The notes: generated by a model from the letters alone, not told the origin. DNA of 64,000 bases from Enoplolaimus lenunculus (GCA_030248215.1 JASANG010000558.1:234022-298021), one strand, 5' to 3'. Shown: positions 46,001 through 57,276, counted from the stretch's first letter. Made by a program: numbers and translations.

Positions 46001-49000
46001 ATACTTAAAATATTTTTTTGTTTTTAAAATTTCAGAACGATTCGACCGAACGGACGCTGACAACGACGACAGTATTCCGCCAGATCCAGAATGTGTTGAT
46101 TATTACCAATCAGGTGCAAGTTGCAATCAAGTGCAACAATTACAACTTAAGCAAAGTGCACTTCAAAGCGATGCCGACGTATTACTTGAAGCATTGACAC
46201 AGTTCAAGACAGCAAACCGCAGGTCGGCATGAATATTTTAAGGTCAATTTTTTATTCGTTGGTCTTTGTTTTCAACCAGTTGTTGCATCCATATCCCAAT
46301 TTTAGAGTTAGGTTTTTAAGCAAACAAATTACGTGATTATTAACTGTATTTAATTTTTTTGTATATAATTTAATTGCCATCAAATTATCAAAGTGTCAGT
46401 TTCGTCATTTAATTCATTTCGAAGGCCTAAAAACATTTCTGATTGAGATGCAAAACCTCGTCAATTTTAGCAGGCATCTTTTTTCGGCTAAATTCGAAAC
46501 CAAATATCACCAATAAAAGATATCTATTTTCACCGCCCAACTTAGATGAAAATAGGAAAATTTCATCTTTTAAGTATTTTATTTCAAGGATTCGTTTCGA
46601 AGAAGCTGGACTTTACATGCTTGCGACTGATGGAAGAATTTCAAGCCGCACTCGGATCAAAGCATTGGGAAAACTGATAATTTCTGAGGCAAAATGTTTT
46701 ATCTGCAGACGCGTTTAATATTGAAACTTGTCAAAAATACCTTCAAGATTTGATGAACCTGTATTCACTTCTTGTATAAGTTCCTTCACATTTAATGCTG
46801 TTTTAGCTTAGATTTCGCTCAGACATAGACTTACGCGGCCAGTGTAAAGAACATGGGCGGAACAGTATTATAAGCATATTCCTAAGCGTAAACCTTAGCC
46901 TAAGCCAAGCATAAAATTTAGTCTAAAGCTTAAGCTTACTCTTTTCTAGTCCCACAGAAAAACATTCCGCCCCTGATCCTTACATGGGCCCGACTTACGC
47001 TAAGGATGTTTAGACATAGGATACCCTTGTCCTAGGCCTACGCCTGAGCCTAAGTCTAAACTTAGTTGTGTAGATTGAACGAAACAAGAGCCACGTTGTC
47101 AATTACAGCTGTAACATGCAATTTTCGGCCGCGAAGATGAGGGCCTATAGCCAATGGGGGGCGGGAGCACAGCCCCTAGTGGAAAAAATGTTGCCCTCTA
47201 GAACATTTTCAACGTTGCTTGTGAGTCATCGAATACCCTTGTATGCCCGTCGTGAATAATTTTAGGTCCCTCCATAGCAAGGTGATCTGGCTTACGGACC
47301 TGATGAGGCAGTTTTCACAAAGTGAGAATTTTTTGTTTTATCAAAGCTAAATTTTTTACAAATTGTCTTATTTGTATTTGAAAATAGGAAAACTCGAATT
47401 ACTATGGAAACTGGTTGGTAGCCAGCTCACCTTGCTGGGAGGGGGCTAAAAAATTAGTCATGAGAGGATACATGGGGTTTTGTTGACTCACAAAGTTGAA
47501 AATTTTCTAGAAGGGGCCAAAATATTTTCACTTTAGGGCTGAGCCCCGCTGGACCCCTTGACTACGGGCACGCCTTCAAATTGGTAAATGTTTCGACGGC
47601 TGATTTATAGCTTGAGATGTATATACGAACCAACCGAAAAAAATTGCTAAACTTCCGTCGGATCAAAATCTCAATGACCGCTAAACTCTTCTATGGATAC
47701 GCCACATAGAAGGGATGTTTTCATTTACTTATAGCGAATTTCAGCGTCAACGACTTGTACAATCTGGTCGTATTGGCTCCTATCAGTTACCGCCGCATTA
47801 CAAAAATGTCCGGTAAGACGTTTCAAATGGCATATACCATTTTGGCTAATTCTTCCGTCAGTAAATCATTAATTTAATAACTGAATATCAACCAAAATTA
47901 TTAGGAGGAAGCAGTCAAAATTATTTTCTTTAATTCAGAATTACATTGTGGGTATCCATGCTGTAATGAGTTTTTCAAATAGTTGCCTTTGATAAGGTCT
48001 GTCTCAGTCATAATGCGTACGCTTTCAACATTCGACGTCTAAACGGTATAGTTAGCTTATGGTCACTGCATGAAAGATGTTAAATATTTGATATATTGAT
48101 AGGTCAAAAAATTATTAAACTCATCGCTAAAACTTAATTTTCTTCCAAAATCTAAACGTTCTTTAAAATTTGAATTTTCCAGCCAAAATTTAAATTACCA
48201 TCACAAATTTGACGTTCCCGCATAATTTGACAAGTTTGCGCTCCGCTCGAACATCTCAGATTTGTCCGCTACACCGTTGCCGAGAACGATTAATACCCGT
48301 TAATTTGCCTTAGAAATGATGCGACAAAAATTGATTTTTTTAAACACTAGCGCGATATACATTGACTGTTCAATACGGTAGGGACGTTGTGTAAGTGGAA
48401 TACACGCATTGTAATGTGTGAGTTGTCAGTCCAGTTCCAATCACACCTTTTCGTTAAGCAGCTGGAAAAGCGGACCTCCGGAGCGGGGATCGAACTCTCA
48501 GCCTACGGATCCTTAAGCGAATACTCTACCACTGCGCCGCGCAGCCCGCCTCTCCAACTGCATTTTTCGTCGACTGTATGTGTCGGCAGTACAACACAAT
48601 GTGCATTGCATTTATTGCATATGCACCAGGACAAGTATGCTCAAATGCTTACGTGAGTGATATATAATTAATTTGTGTTAATGATGGTAATTCCGGCAAT
48701 TACATTTCGTATACTTCAGAATTTGCACGAAAAATAGGCGAATAGATTTTATCAATCAGTTCTCAAAGATATTTCGAAAAAAGCTTGGTGACTTATAACT
48801 ACTACTCGCACTCAGCGTACACTGCAAAAAATGGTGAGGCAAATTGACTCTCTCCGAAATGGCTTTTCCGCACTACACAAACTAAGTCAAATTCGACTGC
48901 GCCAGAGTCAAATTTGACTCACTGATCTACTCGGTTGAGTCGAATTTAACTTTGGCGGAGTTGAATTTGACTCAGTTTGTGTAGTCCAAAAAAGCCTACT

Positions 49001-52000
49001 TCGGAGAGAGTCAATTTGACTCACCATTTTTTGCAGTGTCCAACTATTGGACCCTACATCAGCTTTACTGATTTGCGGTTTTTATAGGACGATGTCTTTT
49101 GAGCCAATCGGCACCGACTCAGTATCACAGTCATACAGTGATCGCTGGCGAAAACCACGTGAGTTTCGTTTATTAAAATCGCTCATGGCTCACCGGACAT
49201 CCGGATATGAAAAATTGCCGACCGGAAATATCAGATATAAAAGCATTTGCCACGTATAATCATTGAAGTAAAGTGTCATGTGTGCAAGATTATGAGTTTG
49301 TTTCCGTTAGGGTGGTGCGATATTTGTCGTGAGACGCCATCAGTCACCGTACGGTATCGTACTTGAGTCATTCACTCACAAAATACCGCACGGTGACGGA
49401 CGGCGCCGGACGTCATCAAAAGTATACCGCCATCCTTATAATGGTCAAGTCAAAAAATTATATTTCGACATTAAATATTTAAGCCACTTTCTACTCCACA
49501 GTTGAATTCAACTGTGCGAAAATTAGTCATCTGCAGTAGTTTCCTTTCAGTGGAAATATCCGATCCAGAAGGGCGGATTCTAAATTCAATTGGTCGTTCA
49601 TTTTTCAATATTTACTTGCTTTTACAAAGCGATACAGCCAATCGCGCCGTAGTAACCGAGTCGCAGCTGCTCGTATGAAATGTTGCATGGGAGCCAAAAC
49701 CCAAAAAGGAACAATTTTTTATGCAAACCTACACTGCAAAAACAGGTGAGTCAAATTGACTCTCTCCGAAATAGGGTCGAATTTGACTCTATGTCGGAGT
49801 CGAATTTGACTCAGTTTGTGTAGTCCCGAAAAGCCTATTTCGGAGAGAGTCAATTTGACTCAGCTTAGCTTGTGAGGTTTGTTTCACCATAATATTTCGC
49901 GTTCGCAAACAGTTCCATGAACCGTCTGTTTCTGGTTCAACAGTTTGGCCTAAGGCTACAGTATTTTTCATGACAATTTCAGCTGAAGGTATGACCAATA
50001 AAGTGTTATGGGCTTTAATTGTTCCAATTCGTGTCGCGTATCATTTTTCAATACCAGACTGCCGTATTCAAAATTCGACAAAATATTTCGTTGTCACATT
50101 TGTTATGTCGATTGTTTGGATTGCTATTTTATCTTATGTCGTTGTTTGGATGGTAAAGTTTTGGTTGATTTTTGTTTCCTTATCACGCCACCAGGAGTCG
50201 CTTTCAATTAGGTTTTTTAAGTGCTGTGTTGAAACTTAATTTTGTTGTTGCAGTAGTAAATTAACTGTAAACGCTTAGCGTCCAGGGTGTAACCGGATAT
50301 CCGCTTCCGTTTCCGATAAAAATCGGTGTCTGTTTCCGTTTCTGTTGTAGAAATGAACGAAAAATCTGTCATTTTTTACGCTCACAAATGAAATCAAATT
50401 TACAAAATCTATTCAAATCCTTGAAATTTTCACTGCATCCACCATTTTTCCTTTAAAATCAAAGAAAGCCCGGGATTTTCAAGCTATAATTTGACCACCA
50501 ACATCAAGGGAGGTGGCGGTATTTACCATTACCACCCAGTTTTAATAGGAGCTTGACACTACACTTTGCAAGTTTTGCCCAAAATCCCGTTCGAAAAACT
50601 TGCAGCTACAAACAGTGCATTAAAAATCATAGCTAAAAACTTTGTTACATGTGTGAACAGCCGTGAAAATTCACTGAATTTATTGCATCCGCTTTCTCAT
50701 TGGCTGATGAAAAAACGCAAGTTCTGCGTGCAATTTGCAGCTGCAAGTTCTCGCAACAAAACTTGCACGTGTAAATTGGGCTTAAATATTTCAAATCAAT
50801 GAAAACTTCAAATATTGCCGTTAATATCAGCATTGCATTATTCAGAGTAAAATATTTAACAAAAAGCTGTGAAAACAGTCTCAGGTGTCGTTAACAAAAT
50901 TCGAAACGTTTCTAATGATTGTTTTTTCATTTTTCAGGTTTGCATTATTGGTTTTACACTAGGAATACCGGACAGTATAATGGGCATTACATTTCTGGCC
51001 GCTGGTACAAGTATTCCTGATTGTATCGCAAGTGTTATAGTCGCAAGACAAGGTGAGTAACGCACTTTATACTGGATAAATTGCTAATGATGACAAATAA
51101 CCATTAACAGACATGATTATAGGGTTGTTTTTGGACATTTTATACCAACCGAGTTGTATTAACACTACATTATTTCAATTTATTTGAATTTGAGTAAAAA
51201 ATTCTATTAAGTTAAGTCACGGCCGTGGCATCTGGGTGTCTTAGAAGGACTACACCGTTGAGATGGTTCATATCCATTGGCGTCTATCATCTAATCATAT
51301 ATGGTTCATACACTTAAGTTGCAGTATAGTTTCCCGATAGCGAGCAGGAAATCCCGGTAAACAGCGGTACTGGTTAAAGTTGATATATTTGAACCTTTTT
51401 GTCATTTTTTCAGTTTCAGTGTCACTGTGTTGTGTCTGAATTAATTACTTTCTTAGGTCAGGGTGATATGGCTGTATCAAATAGTATTGGAAGCAATGTA
51501 TTCGATATTCTTGTTGGGTTATCGCTTCCTTGGTTTCTTAAAACCGCAATCGTGCATCCAGGTTCTGTGGTAAGTTCAGAGTCAACTTTAAGAGCACGGA
51601 CTCGCAGCCAAGAGGGGCGAGGGGCGCTGAGTCCCTGAAGAAATTTAGGCTCCCCTAGCGAATTTTCAACCTTGCTTGTAAGTCATTGAAAACCCGTTAT
51701 ATTCCCTTCCTGAAAGTTGTAGCCCCCTGGCAAGGTGAGTTGAGCATGGGCTTGTAATCGTAACTTAATATATATAGTACATTCGAAATACTGTAAAATG
51801 AAAATAGTCCACTCAACAAATGGCCACACACATGTCTGTTATTTTTATACAATTAAGGCAAATTATTTGTATATTTGACCAATTTGTACATAAACAGCGG
51901 TAATTTTTAAGATGCGAGCATAAGAAAGGCACAAACATTATTTAAAATTATAAGCAAAAAATATTTTACTTATGTACATTTTATGAATACCAACACTAAA

Positions 52001-54290
52001 TCATTTAGGTACAACAAGTTAAAATTCCAATAACATCGACACGTTTAGGTTGGGCCAAAAGTTTACCGATGCTGGCCAATGTATAGAATAGGGGCGGAAC
52101 AGTAGTATAAGCATATTCCTAAGCCTAAGCCTAAAGCCTAAGCCTAAGCCTAAGCGTCAAAACGAACATATTCCTAAACGTAAGTCTACGCATTAGCCTA
52201 AGCCAAACAAAAAAACTAGTCTGAAGCTTAAGCTTACTCTAATGCAGTCGCACAGAAAAACGTTCCGCCCCTGATCTTTACATGGGCCCCGGTGCCTAAG
52301 CATATGCTAAAAGCCTAAACCTTATTACCTTTGGCCGTATTCTCAAAAGTGTATAGCTCCCATCACCAGTTGGTGATTGGTGTCGGAACGTTGAAATCAT
52401 TAAAATAGACAGCTTAAAACTTCATCACAATTATTAGATTTGATTTAACTTTATTTTTGTGCAAAATTTGAGATTTGCAACCGCAACTGTTTGTCCGTTT
52501 GAAAATATATCACTAAGTAGAGATTGATGCCATACACAATTGAGAATGTGGGCCCTTAAATGTACGAGGAAGTGTGCAATGTCAAGGTTTGTTTCAAACC
52601 ATCGTTGAATTTGATTGCAACATCTGGTCAAAGTCGTTTCAGCGAAATTCCAGTGAGTTAATTACTCAGAATGAGTTTACTCAGAAGTCTGAGCTCGAAA
52701 TTAGGTCTTTCAGAACTCAAAACTCTGAATTGATTAAAACTCATTCTGAGTTAACCAACTTACCCGGAATTAAATCGGCTTAGAGTGAGTTAATTATTTA
52801 CTGATCATTAATTCAGGAATAATCAAAAATACCTAATTCTCTCACTGTGAGTTGATTAATGAACTCTTTTAGAATTTACAGTGAACACTGTAAATTCCAA
52901 TGAGTTGATTAATCGATTCAGATAGCGAGTTGGTTAGTATTTCTGAATTAATATCAATAAACATTAACTCATTCTGAGTTGAGATGATTCTCACTTTGAG
53001 TTGATTTGATTCCGTGAAAATTGATTAATTAACTAAGAATGAGTTATATCAACCCAGAATTATAAGTTCTGATTGTCCTAACTAAGACTGAGTAATTCAA
53101 CACATTCTGAGTGAAAATCAAGTCACTGAAATTAACAGTGTAAATGCATTTCCTGCAGTCTCTGTGCGACGCAAACAGTAAAATGCAACGTTTAAAAAAC
53201 AGTTTCCACCTGAACGCGTCAGTTCGTACTGTCTTTCGTAAAAAGTTGTCATACGGCACGAAATTCAACTATAAACCGTTTGTTTCAGGCGCAAATCAAC
53301 AGCAACGGCCTTGTATTTTCGGTTATTCTACTTTTTGCAACCGTTATTGCATTGGTAAAACAATTATTTTGCCAGTATTTTACAAACATATTTGACAGGA
53401 CTTAAACAAATCACGAACACTAAAACTGTTTCTCATTTTACAGATAAGTTTGTAAATCTGAAAAGTGAAAAATATTTTCTTAAATTTAGTGCAATTTTTG
53501 AAAATAAATGAAAAAAACATTCATTTTGTTGTGTAACGTCAATGTGGTCGCAATATTTGCAACCGACGCGAACATATTTTCAGCAAAAATGTCGGAATGC
53601 AACTTAAAATCAGATACACATAATCAAAGCTTATAAAACAATATTCTTAGAACTACAGATATTAACGAAATATATTTATACATTTAATTTACATACGGAC
53701 ATAAAATTCAGCTGGAACGTTGCCCAAAATACGTATGTGGAGTGTTTCAGCTTTAATTGTATAAATGATTTTCAAATTCAATTTAAATTAATTTCTCTCT
53801 AAATTTCTTCTGTATTAACAGAAATTTTGTTAAGTGAACAAGGTTGTTCACAATTCTGTATATCTAAGAAAACTTTTCTTGAATAATGCGGGGTACACGT
53901 TATAACTGGGGAAACCTGGCAGTATTTGAAACCGCTTAAAGTTACGTCATGTGACGATTTGTTAGTGTGCGCAAATTACATTGTCCTGCATCATATCATT
54001 TGATATTCGGTTGCATTTCGGAATAACATATAATATTCGCTGTTCAGGATGAACAAACTGGCAAACCAAAATTTTCTGACCCTAAAATAAGTGAATATTT
54101 CTGTTGAAAAAAATTTAAATGAAATTTTAAACGTTTAAATTTTTAGATCACAGGTGTAAAATGCAACGATTGGTGTCTTGATAAGCGTTTGGGTATCATA
54201 TGTTTGTGGATATACGCAATATTTCTAACAGTCTCGTGTCTCATTGAGTCAAATGCGTTCGGATTTGTCAATGCACCGACTTGTGAATAA
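40062..54290 (+). CDS. K+-dependent Na+/Ca2+ exchanger (SLC24/NCKX family)
   Basis: A plasma-membrane antiporter that expels Ca2+ and K+ against Na+. 17 exons in phase: 40062-40212, 40734-40931, 41779-41930, 42856-42940, 43560-43663, 44597-44671, 45017-45096, 45344-45462, 46036-46222, 46589-46688, 47745-47812, 49088-49158, 49983-50152, 50938-51052, 51457-51569, 53289-53354, 54147-54290; 665 aa, normal for NCKX. Seen: N-terminal hydrophobic segment (about 27-45); [20 protein letters not shown], a family signature; alpha-1 [20 protein letters not shown] and [16 protein letters not shown]; hydrophilic cytosolic loop (about 282-465); alpha-2 [33 protein letters not shown] and [16 protein letters not shown]-terminal [16 protein letters not shown]. 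The Asp in GSNVFDI is the residue linked to K+ dependence (NCX has Asn). Intron 10 uses a GC donor (GAG|gcaaaa). Which NCKX paralogue it is, I cannot say. A D1 element ends 43 bases before the ATG. Confidence 0.95.
40288..40519. mobile_element. Family E TIR element in NCKX intron 1
   Basis: AAGATCTATTCACACATGC to GCACGTATGAATAGGGCTT. It contains GCGAGAACTTGCAGCTGCAA and its inverted form. Same family as 14858. Confidence 0.75.
41251..41713. mobile_element. Family D2 element split by a family A insertion
   Basis: Left piece 41251-41307 (GGCCCGTGTAATGATCAGGG, GGAACGTTTTTCTGTGG) and right piece 41580-41713 (TTAGGCTTACGCTTAGGC, ACTGTTCCGCCGCTGTTC, TTTACATTGACC). Without the insert the piece is about 191 bp, like its sisters. 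It lies in NCKX intron 2 and ends 65 bases before exon 3. Confidence 0.85.
41308..41579 (+). mobile_element. Family A element inserted in D2 at TTAA
   Basis: TTAACCCCTTCCCACATTG to CATGTGATAAAGGGTTAA, 272 bp, TTAA on both sides. The flanks GAGTAAGC and GATTTAGAC join over one TTAA into the sequence seen (reverse complemented) in other D2 copies. It contains A- and B-box-like motifs. Confidence 0.9.
41946..42233. mobile_element. Family D2 element with expanded interior
   Basis: AATGTATGGAACAGGGCCG to CACCCATGATCTTTACGTGG. The interior has about three tandem copies of a roughly 50-base unit (CTTATACCTAAGC, AAGCTTAAGCGTAAACG, CAAGAAT). It starts 16 bases after exon 3 of NCKX, so it almost touches the donor. 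Confidence 0.8.
42520..42799. mobile_element. Family B TIR element in NCKX intron 3
   Basis: CACTGTAAATTTCAGTGAG to CATTGCAATTTACGGTG, TA-flanked, 280 bp. It carries an extra internal repeat of AGAATCAACTCAACTCAGAA. It ends 56 bases before exon 4. Confidence 0.82.
43280..43535 (+). mobile_element. Diverged family A element close to NCKX exon 5
   Basis: GCTCGAGCGTCAAGCTCCTA, TGGCTCAGTGGTCATCGTAA (A-box-like), GGTGATCGAACCTTACC (B-box-like) and ATTCATGTGAGAAAGGGTCAA. TTAA at the 3' end has become TCAA. It ends 24 bases before exon 5, so it lies over the usual branch-point region. Confidence 0.7.
43690..44100. other. CG-rich patch in NCKX intron 5
   Basis: GGTCTGGACCTGATCGGCC, GGTCCGGGTAGGGTCGG and GGTCCAGATTCGGACCGC are dense in GGTCC/GGACC and CG. 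The left end (about 43735) and GAGAACTGGACCACGGTCAG (about 44081) may be inverted partners. The family is not identified. Confidence 0.35.
44148..44432. mobile_element. Family J TIR element
   Basis: ATCAAGAGTGCATGATATAA to GCATCATCCACTCTTGAT; then GTGTGCAACT and AGTTGCACAC inverted, then CGACCCCCTTTAG and TAAAGGGGGGTAGG. It has three nested inverted blocks, about 285 bp. Second copy at 56113. Confidence 0.8.
45107..45275. repeat. (TAAA)n-type microsatellite in NCKX intron 7
   Basis: About 165 bases of AATAAATAAATA with small interruptions, starting 11 bases after the exon 7 donor. The antisense ORF of Leu, Phe and Tyr is a shadow. Confidence 0.95.
45581..45813. mobile_element. Family E TIR element
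   Basis: AAGCCCTATTCACACGTGC to GCACGTGTGAATAGGACTT, 233 bp, in NCKX intron 8. Nearly perfect 19-base TIR. Confidence 0.82.
46837..46991. mobile_element. Family D2 element
   Basis: GGCCAGTGTAAAGAACATGG to CCCCTGATCCTTACATGGGC, 155 bp, in NCKX intron 10. Degenerate CCTAAG units lie inside. Confidence 0.82.
47135..47600. repeat. Family N inverted element, G/C-rich ends
   Basis: Left GGGCCTATAGCCAATGGGGG, AACATTTTCAACGTTGCTTG and TAGCAAGGTGATCTGG return inverted on the right as AGCTCACCTTGCTGGG, AAGTTGAAAATTTTCTAG and CTTGACTACGGGCAC. About 465 bp. A half copy lies at 51600-51740. Confidence 0.65.
48472..48549 (-). repeat. tRNA-like segment, probable SINE head
   Basis: The minus strand has GCGGCGCAGTGGTAGAGTA (A box) and GAGAGTTCGATCCCC (B box) with tRNA-like spacing, but the acceptor arms pair poorly. 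TTAAG sits near the anticodon position, so a Leu-like origin is possible. In NCKX intron 11. Confidence 0.45.
48820..49038. mobile_element. Family C TIR element ending 49 bases before NCKX exon 12
   Basis: CACTGCAAAAAATGGTGAG to CTCACCATTTTTTGCAGTG, a perfect 19-base TIR, 219 bp. GACTC and GAGTC words fill the interior. Confidence 0.87.
49309..49438. mobile_element. Family H CG-rich TIR element
   Basis: AGGGTGGTGCGATATTTGTC to AAGTATACCGCCATCCT; interior GTCACCGTACGGTATCGTAC and GGACGGCGCCGGACGTCATC. In NCKX intron 12. Confidence 0.75.
49732..49863. mobile_element. Family C element, shortened
   Basis: CACTGCAAAAACAGGTGAGT to AGAGTCAATTTGACTCA. The middle is shorter and the right TIR incomplete. 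In NCKX intron 12, about 120 bases before exon 13. Confidence 0.7.
50550..50785. mobile_element. Family E element, left end diverged
   Basis: CTTTGCAAGTTTTGCCCAAA to ACTTGCACGTGTAAATTGGG with CAGCTGCAAGTTCTCGC inside. In NCKX intron 13, about 150 bases before exon 14. Just upstream (about 50283-50345) is a family-G-like end, GGGTGTAACCGGATATCCG. Confidence 0.65.
51600..51740. repeat. Family N half element
   Basis: GAATTTTCAACCTTGCTTGT, AAGTCATTGAAAACCCG and CCCCCTGGCAAGGTGAG align to 47190-47295. It starts about 30 bases after the exon 15 donor. Confidence 0.6.
52074..52288. mobile_element. Family D2 element
   Basis: GGCCAATGTATAGAATAGGG to CCCCTGATCTTTACATGGGC, 215 bp, with about seven CCTAAG units. 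In NCKX intron 15. Confidence 0.85.
52333..52555. mobile_element. Family F TIR element
   Basis: GGCCGTATTCTCAAAAGTGT to ACACAATTGAGAATGTGGGCC; ATCACCAGTTGGTGATTGG forms an inner palindrome. In NCKX intron 15. Confidence 0.75.
52645..53140. mobile_element. Two family B elements side by side
   Basis: The first, degenerate copy ends AGAATTTACAGTG at 52883. The second runs from CACTGTAAATTCCAATGAG (52886) to ACTGAAATTAACAGTG (53140). They are separated by two bases. In NCKX intron 15, about 150 bases before exon 16. Confidence 0.75.
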
Positions 54291-54351
54291 TTCGAAACTG
54301 CATATGGACGAACAACAACGAATCTTAATCGTAATGCAAACGTGGATTCCC

Positions 54352-54653
54352 TGTATTTTCGAATGTGTGTAAACATCAAACATCAGTTGGTGATTGGTCT
54401 TGTAACTTTTAAACCAGTGAATGAAAAGGATCAAAATTTAGCGCAATTTTTGATTTTGTTTCCAACGCTGCGGTCAATGTTAATACTTTTAGGGGCGTAA
54501 CAGTAGATTAAGCGTATCCCTTAGCCTAAGCCTAAGCGTTGCAAGAATATGTTCCTAAGTCTAAGCCTAAACAAAAAAACGTAATCTAGAATGTAAACCG
54601 TATCTTTTATAGATTCACCAGAAATCTGGACACCCTTTAAAGTAACGTGGGCC
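54352..54653. mobile_element. Family F fragment followed by a D1 element, in the likely NCKX 3' UTR
   Basis: F text: TATTTTCGAATGTGTGTAAA, CATCAGTTGGTGATTGGTC (54352-54422). D1: GTCAATGTTAATACTTTTAG to CCCTTTAAAGTAACGTGGGC (54472-54653). Both start within 200 bases of the NCKX stop. Confidence 0.7.
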
Positions 54654-55783
54654 AACGCTGCTATGCCATTTTCGACATTTAAATTTTACATTTTTGTACG
54701 TCTGTTTGACAACTTATGGACCCTGATTCTTAAAATAATGTATTTTCCACAATAATTTGCGGTTTTGCATGCTTGTCATGTAACGGTTTAATGATATATC
54801 CGCTATGCTCGCACGTAATAATCGCTCAATATAATGACCTTAACTTCTCAGCTGTTATAACTTCACCCCTTCAAATCTTAATTTGTTATGATTTTCGTTC
54901 TTTGTTCAGCTACAGTTTAGATATATTTTGTATGCCGGAGTTGAACGTACAGTTAACTTTCATTGTGAACATAATTTTGTAATTTTAATATTCTTAATAT
55001 TTCTGGCACATGGGCGTTAGCCAGCATTTTTCATTGAGAAAAATCTAAGTAACTAAGACTTACAGTATTATTGGTTGAGTTTAATGTCGCTCAATTTAAA
55101 AGGGATTTCAATACTGGAAGTTTTTCCAGGAAATCCACTACTCGTCTGACCTCTGTGGCACGTTCAAGTTAGGGCTTTGATTACATAGGGTTTTCAAAAA
55201 TTGATGATTTATCGTAGATTTAATACAAAAAAGGTTTCGTGATTCTCAGCTGTTGGTTAACCAGACGGTGCAAACATGAACCATTTTTAATTTATTTTTC
55301 TTTTTTTAATTTTGATTTCTTACATTATTTATCGCAATGAATTTCGTTCAGCTTCGGTGATATGGAATAGCAAGTGCATACAATACTGATAAACTGTATT
55401 CAATGGTCGGGCTTCTAGATGCCTACAAGGGCCCAGTATGAGTAAAATACATTCTTCTCTCGGACCATTTTAGGGTTTGCTTGTCACTTTTAAACAGAGT
55501 CACAAAAATTGTCGCAAACGACTTACAGAATATGTACAAATAATACTTTTTAGCTTAACAGTGCAAATTTTCAGTACGAAATGCGGTTTGCATGAAATTT
55601 CACTTGTTGGTATAAAACTAAAAATTCAATTACTTAAATGGTGAAGCTACAATCTGTGTTTCAGTGTAAAGGTATTCAGTTTTTCATTTTTTTCCGAGGG
55701 GTGTGGAAAAATGGAAAAAATGGAAAAATATTAAACGATTCTTAAATATGATTTGCAACTAAATATGATATAAAATAACGTTT

Positions 55784-55868
55784 TTTGCTTAGGCTTAAGT
55801 ATTGGCTCATTCTTACGCTTAGGCTTAGACAAAGGCTCAGGCGTAGGCTTAGGAATATGCTTATACAT
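55784..55868. repeat. D2 interior fragment
   Basis: TTTTTTGCTTAGGCTTAAG, TTACGCTTAGGCTTAG and GGCGTAGGCTTAGGAATATG; neither TIR is clear. Confidence 0.6.
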
Positions 55869-56112
55869 CAGTTACCTGGTCATAGCAGTCATTAAAACGT
55901 GTTGAAATGAACGTTTCTTTGTCTTTGTGTTGTCAATGCAAATAATATTTCAACGTTAGTTTCTGCCACAGCCATAATGTAAGCGGATAGTAAAAATAAC
56001 GAAATCGCAAACAATTCGTGATCAAAATATTGACTAAAATGGAAACCATTACAGATTGTCTATGACACTAAAATGTGCCAATGAATATCCTGTTGCATCT
56101 GAGATCCATAAT

Positions 56113-56431
56113 ATCAAGAGTGGATGATTTTCACAAGAGTGTGCAACTGGGTACATTCTGTACGCAAAACAATGTACCCAGAGCACGTTGTATTTTTGAC
56201 CTACCTACCTCCCCTTATTTGGGGGGGGACGTTGAACCACTATTTTGAACTTTAGCTAAAGTCGCCCCGATTATAGTTTAACTCCTATATTTACTATGTA
56301 GATTAAGTGGTGACTACCCCCCAAATCAGGGGGGGTCGAGCAAAAATGCAACGCGTGCTGGTACACTTTGTGCCATGCACTACCGCATCAGTTGCACACT
56401 CTTCAGAAATTGGACATCATCCACTCTTGAC
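56113..56431. mobile_element. Family J TIR element
   Basis: ATCAAGAGTGGATGATTTTC to GACATCATCCACTCTTGA; inner AGAGTGTGCAACTG and CAGTTGCACACTCT, then CCCCTTATTTGGGGGG and CCCCAAATCAGGGGGG. About 319 bp. Nested inverted blocks as at 44148. Confidence 0.82.
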
Positions 56432-56739
56432 AATATCAAGTTGGGATTCGAGCCGCTGACTCTCTGGATGGAGGCGTTCCCCTTGATTACAAAAGCTTGA
56501 TTCTTGTAAGCAGACTGAGATGCTCTCACGTCCTGCGAACGTTTTTCACTGTGGATATGCATAACAGTTAACAAACGATGAAACGTAGGGTATACTTAAA
56601 TATGTACACAAACAAAATATAAAGATTAAAGACAGTGTCACTTAAGCATTACCAGCCCCGGAGCAGGCGAGGATACGGTTCCCACCCGGAAACTTCCGGG
56701 TAGGGAACAGTTGCGAAGGTCAAAAAACTTTCAAAGTTT

Positions 56740-56946
56740 GGCCAATGTAAAGAACAGGGGCGGAACAGTATTATAAGCGTATTCCTACTCCTAAGCTTAA
56801 GCGTACGCTTAAACCTAAGCGTAAGAATGAGCATATTCCTAAGCCTAAGCTTAAGCCTAAACCACGCAAAAAATTAGTCTAAAGCTTAAGCTTGTTTTTT
56901 TTCTAGTCCCACAAAAAATGTTCCGCCCCTGATCTTTACATGGGCC
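56740..56946. mobile_element. Family D2 element
   Basis: GGCCAATGTAAAGAACAGGG to CCCCTGATCTTTACATGGGC, 207 bp; both ends match the family well. Confidence 0.87.
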
Positions 56947-57276
56947 CAAATTTTTTATTTAAAATCTTGTTAGGGTGGTTGCCCTCTTTGGTGTGGGGCT
57001 TCCGAAATGGGGAGTGTGACAGGTGGCTGCTCCGGCCCTGGGTATTACTTTGCGCGTTTAAAGAAGAACTGAAATTTTCCAAGGTTTACAAACTGTTGCA
57101 TAATTGTATAATTTACTTTGTAAAATTTATTTTTAGACCGGAATCCAATTATTGAAAGGCGGATTGAATTATAGGTACTGTATTGAGATTTCGCAACGTT
57201 GTTGTTTTGATTTACATTCAGATGTCAGCCTGGTCAATTTTAGCGGTTTAAAATATTCTGATCATTCGATTGGTTT

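Noticed and set aside
52013-52083. Open stretch after an acceptor ([18 protein letters not shown]) as an NCKX exon
   Set aside because: Exon 15 joins in phase to 53289-53354, giving the conserved [17 protein letters not shown]; the stretch runs into a D2 element and matches nothing.
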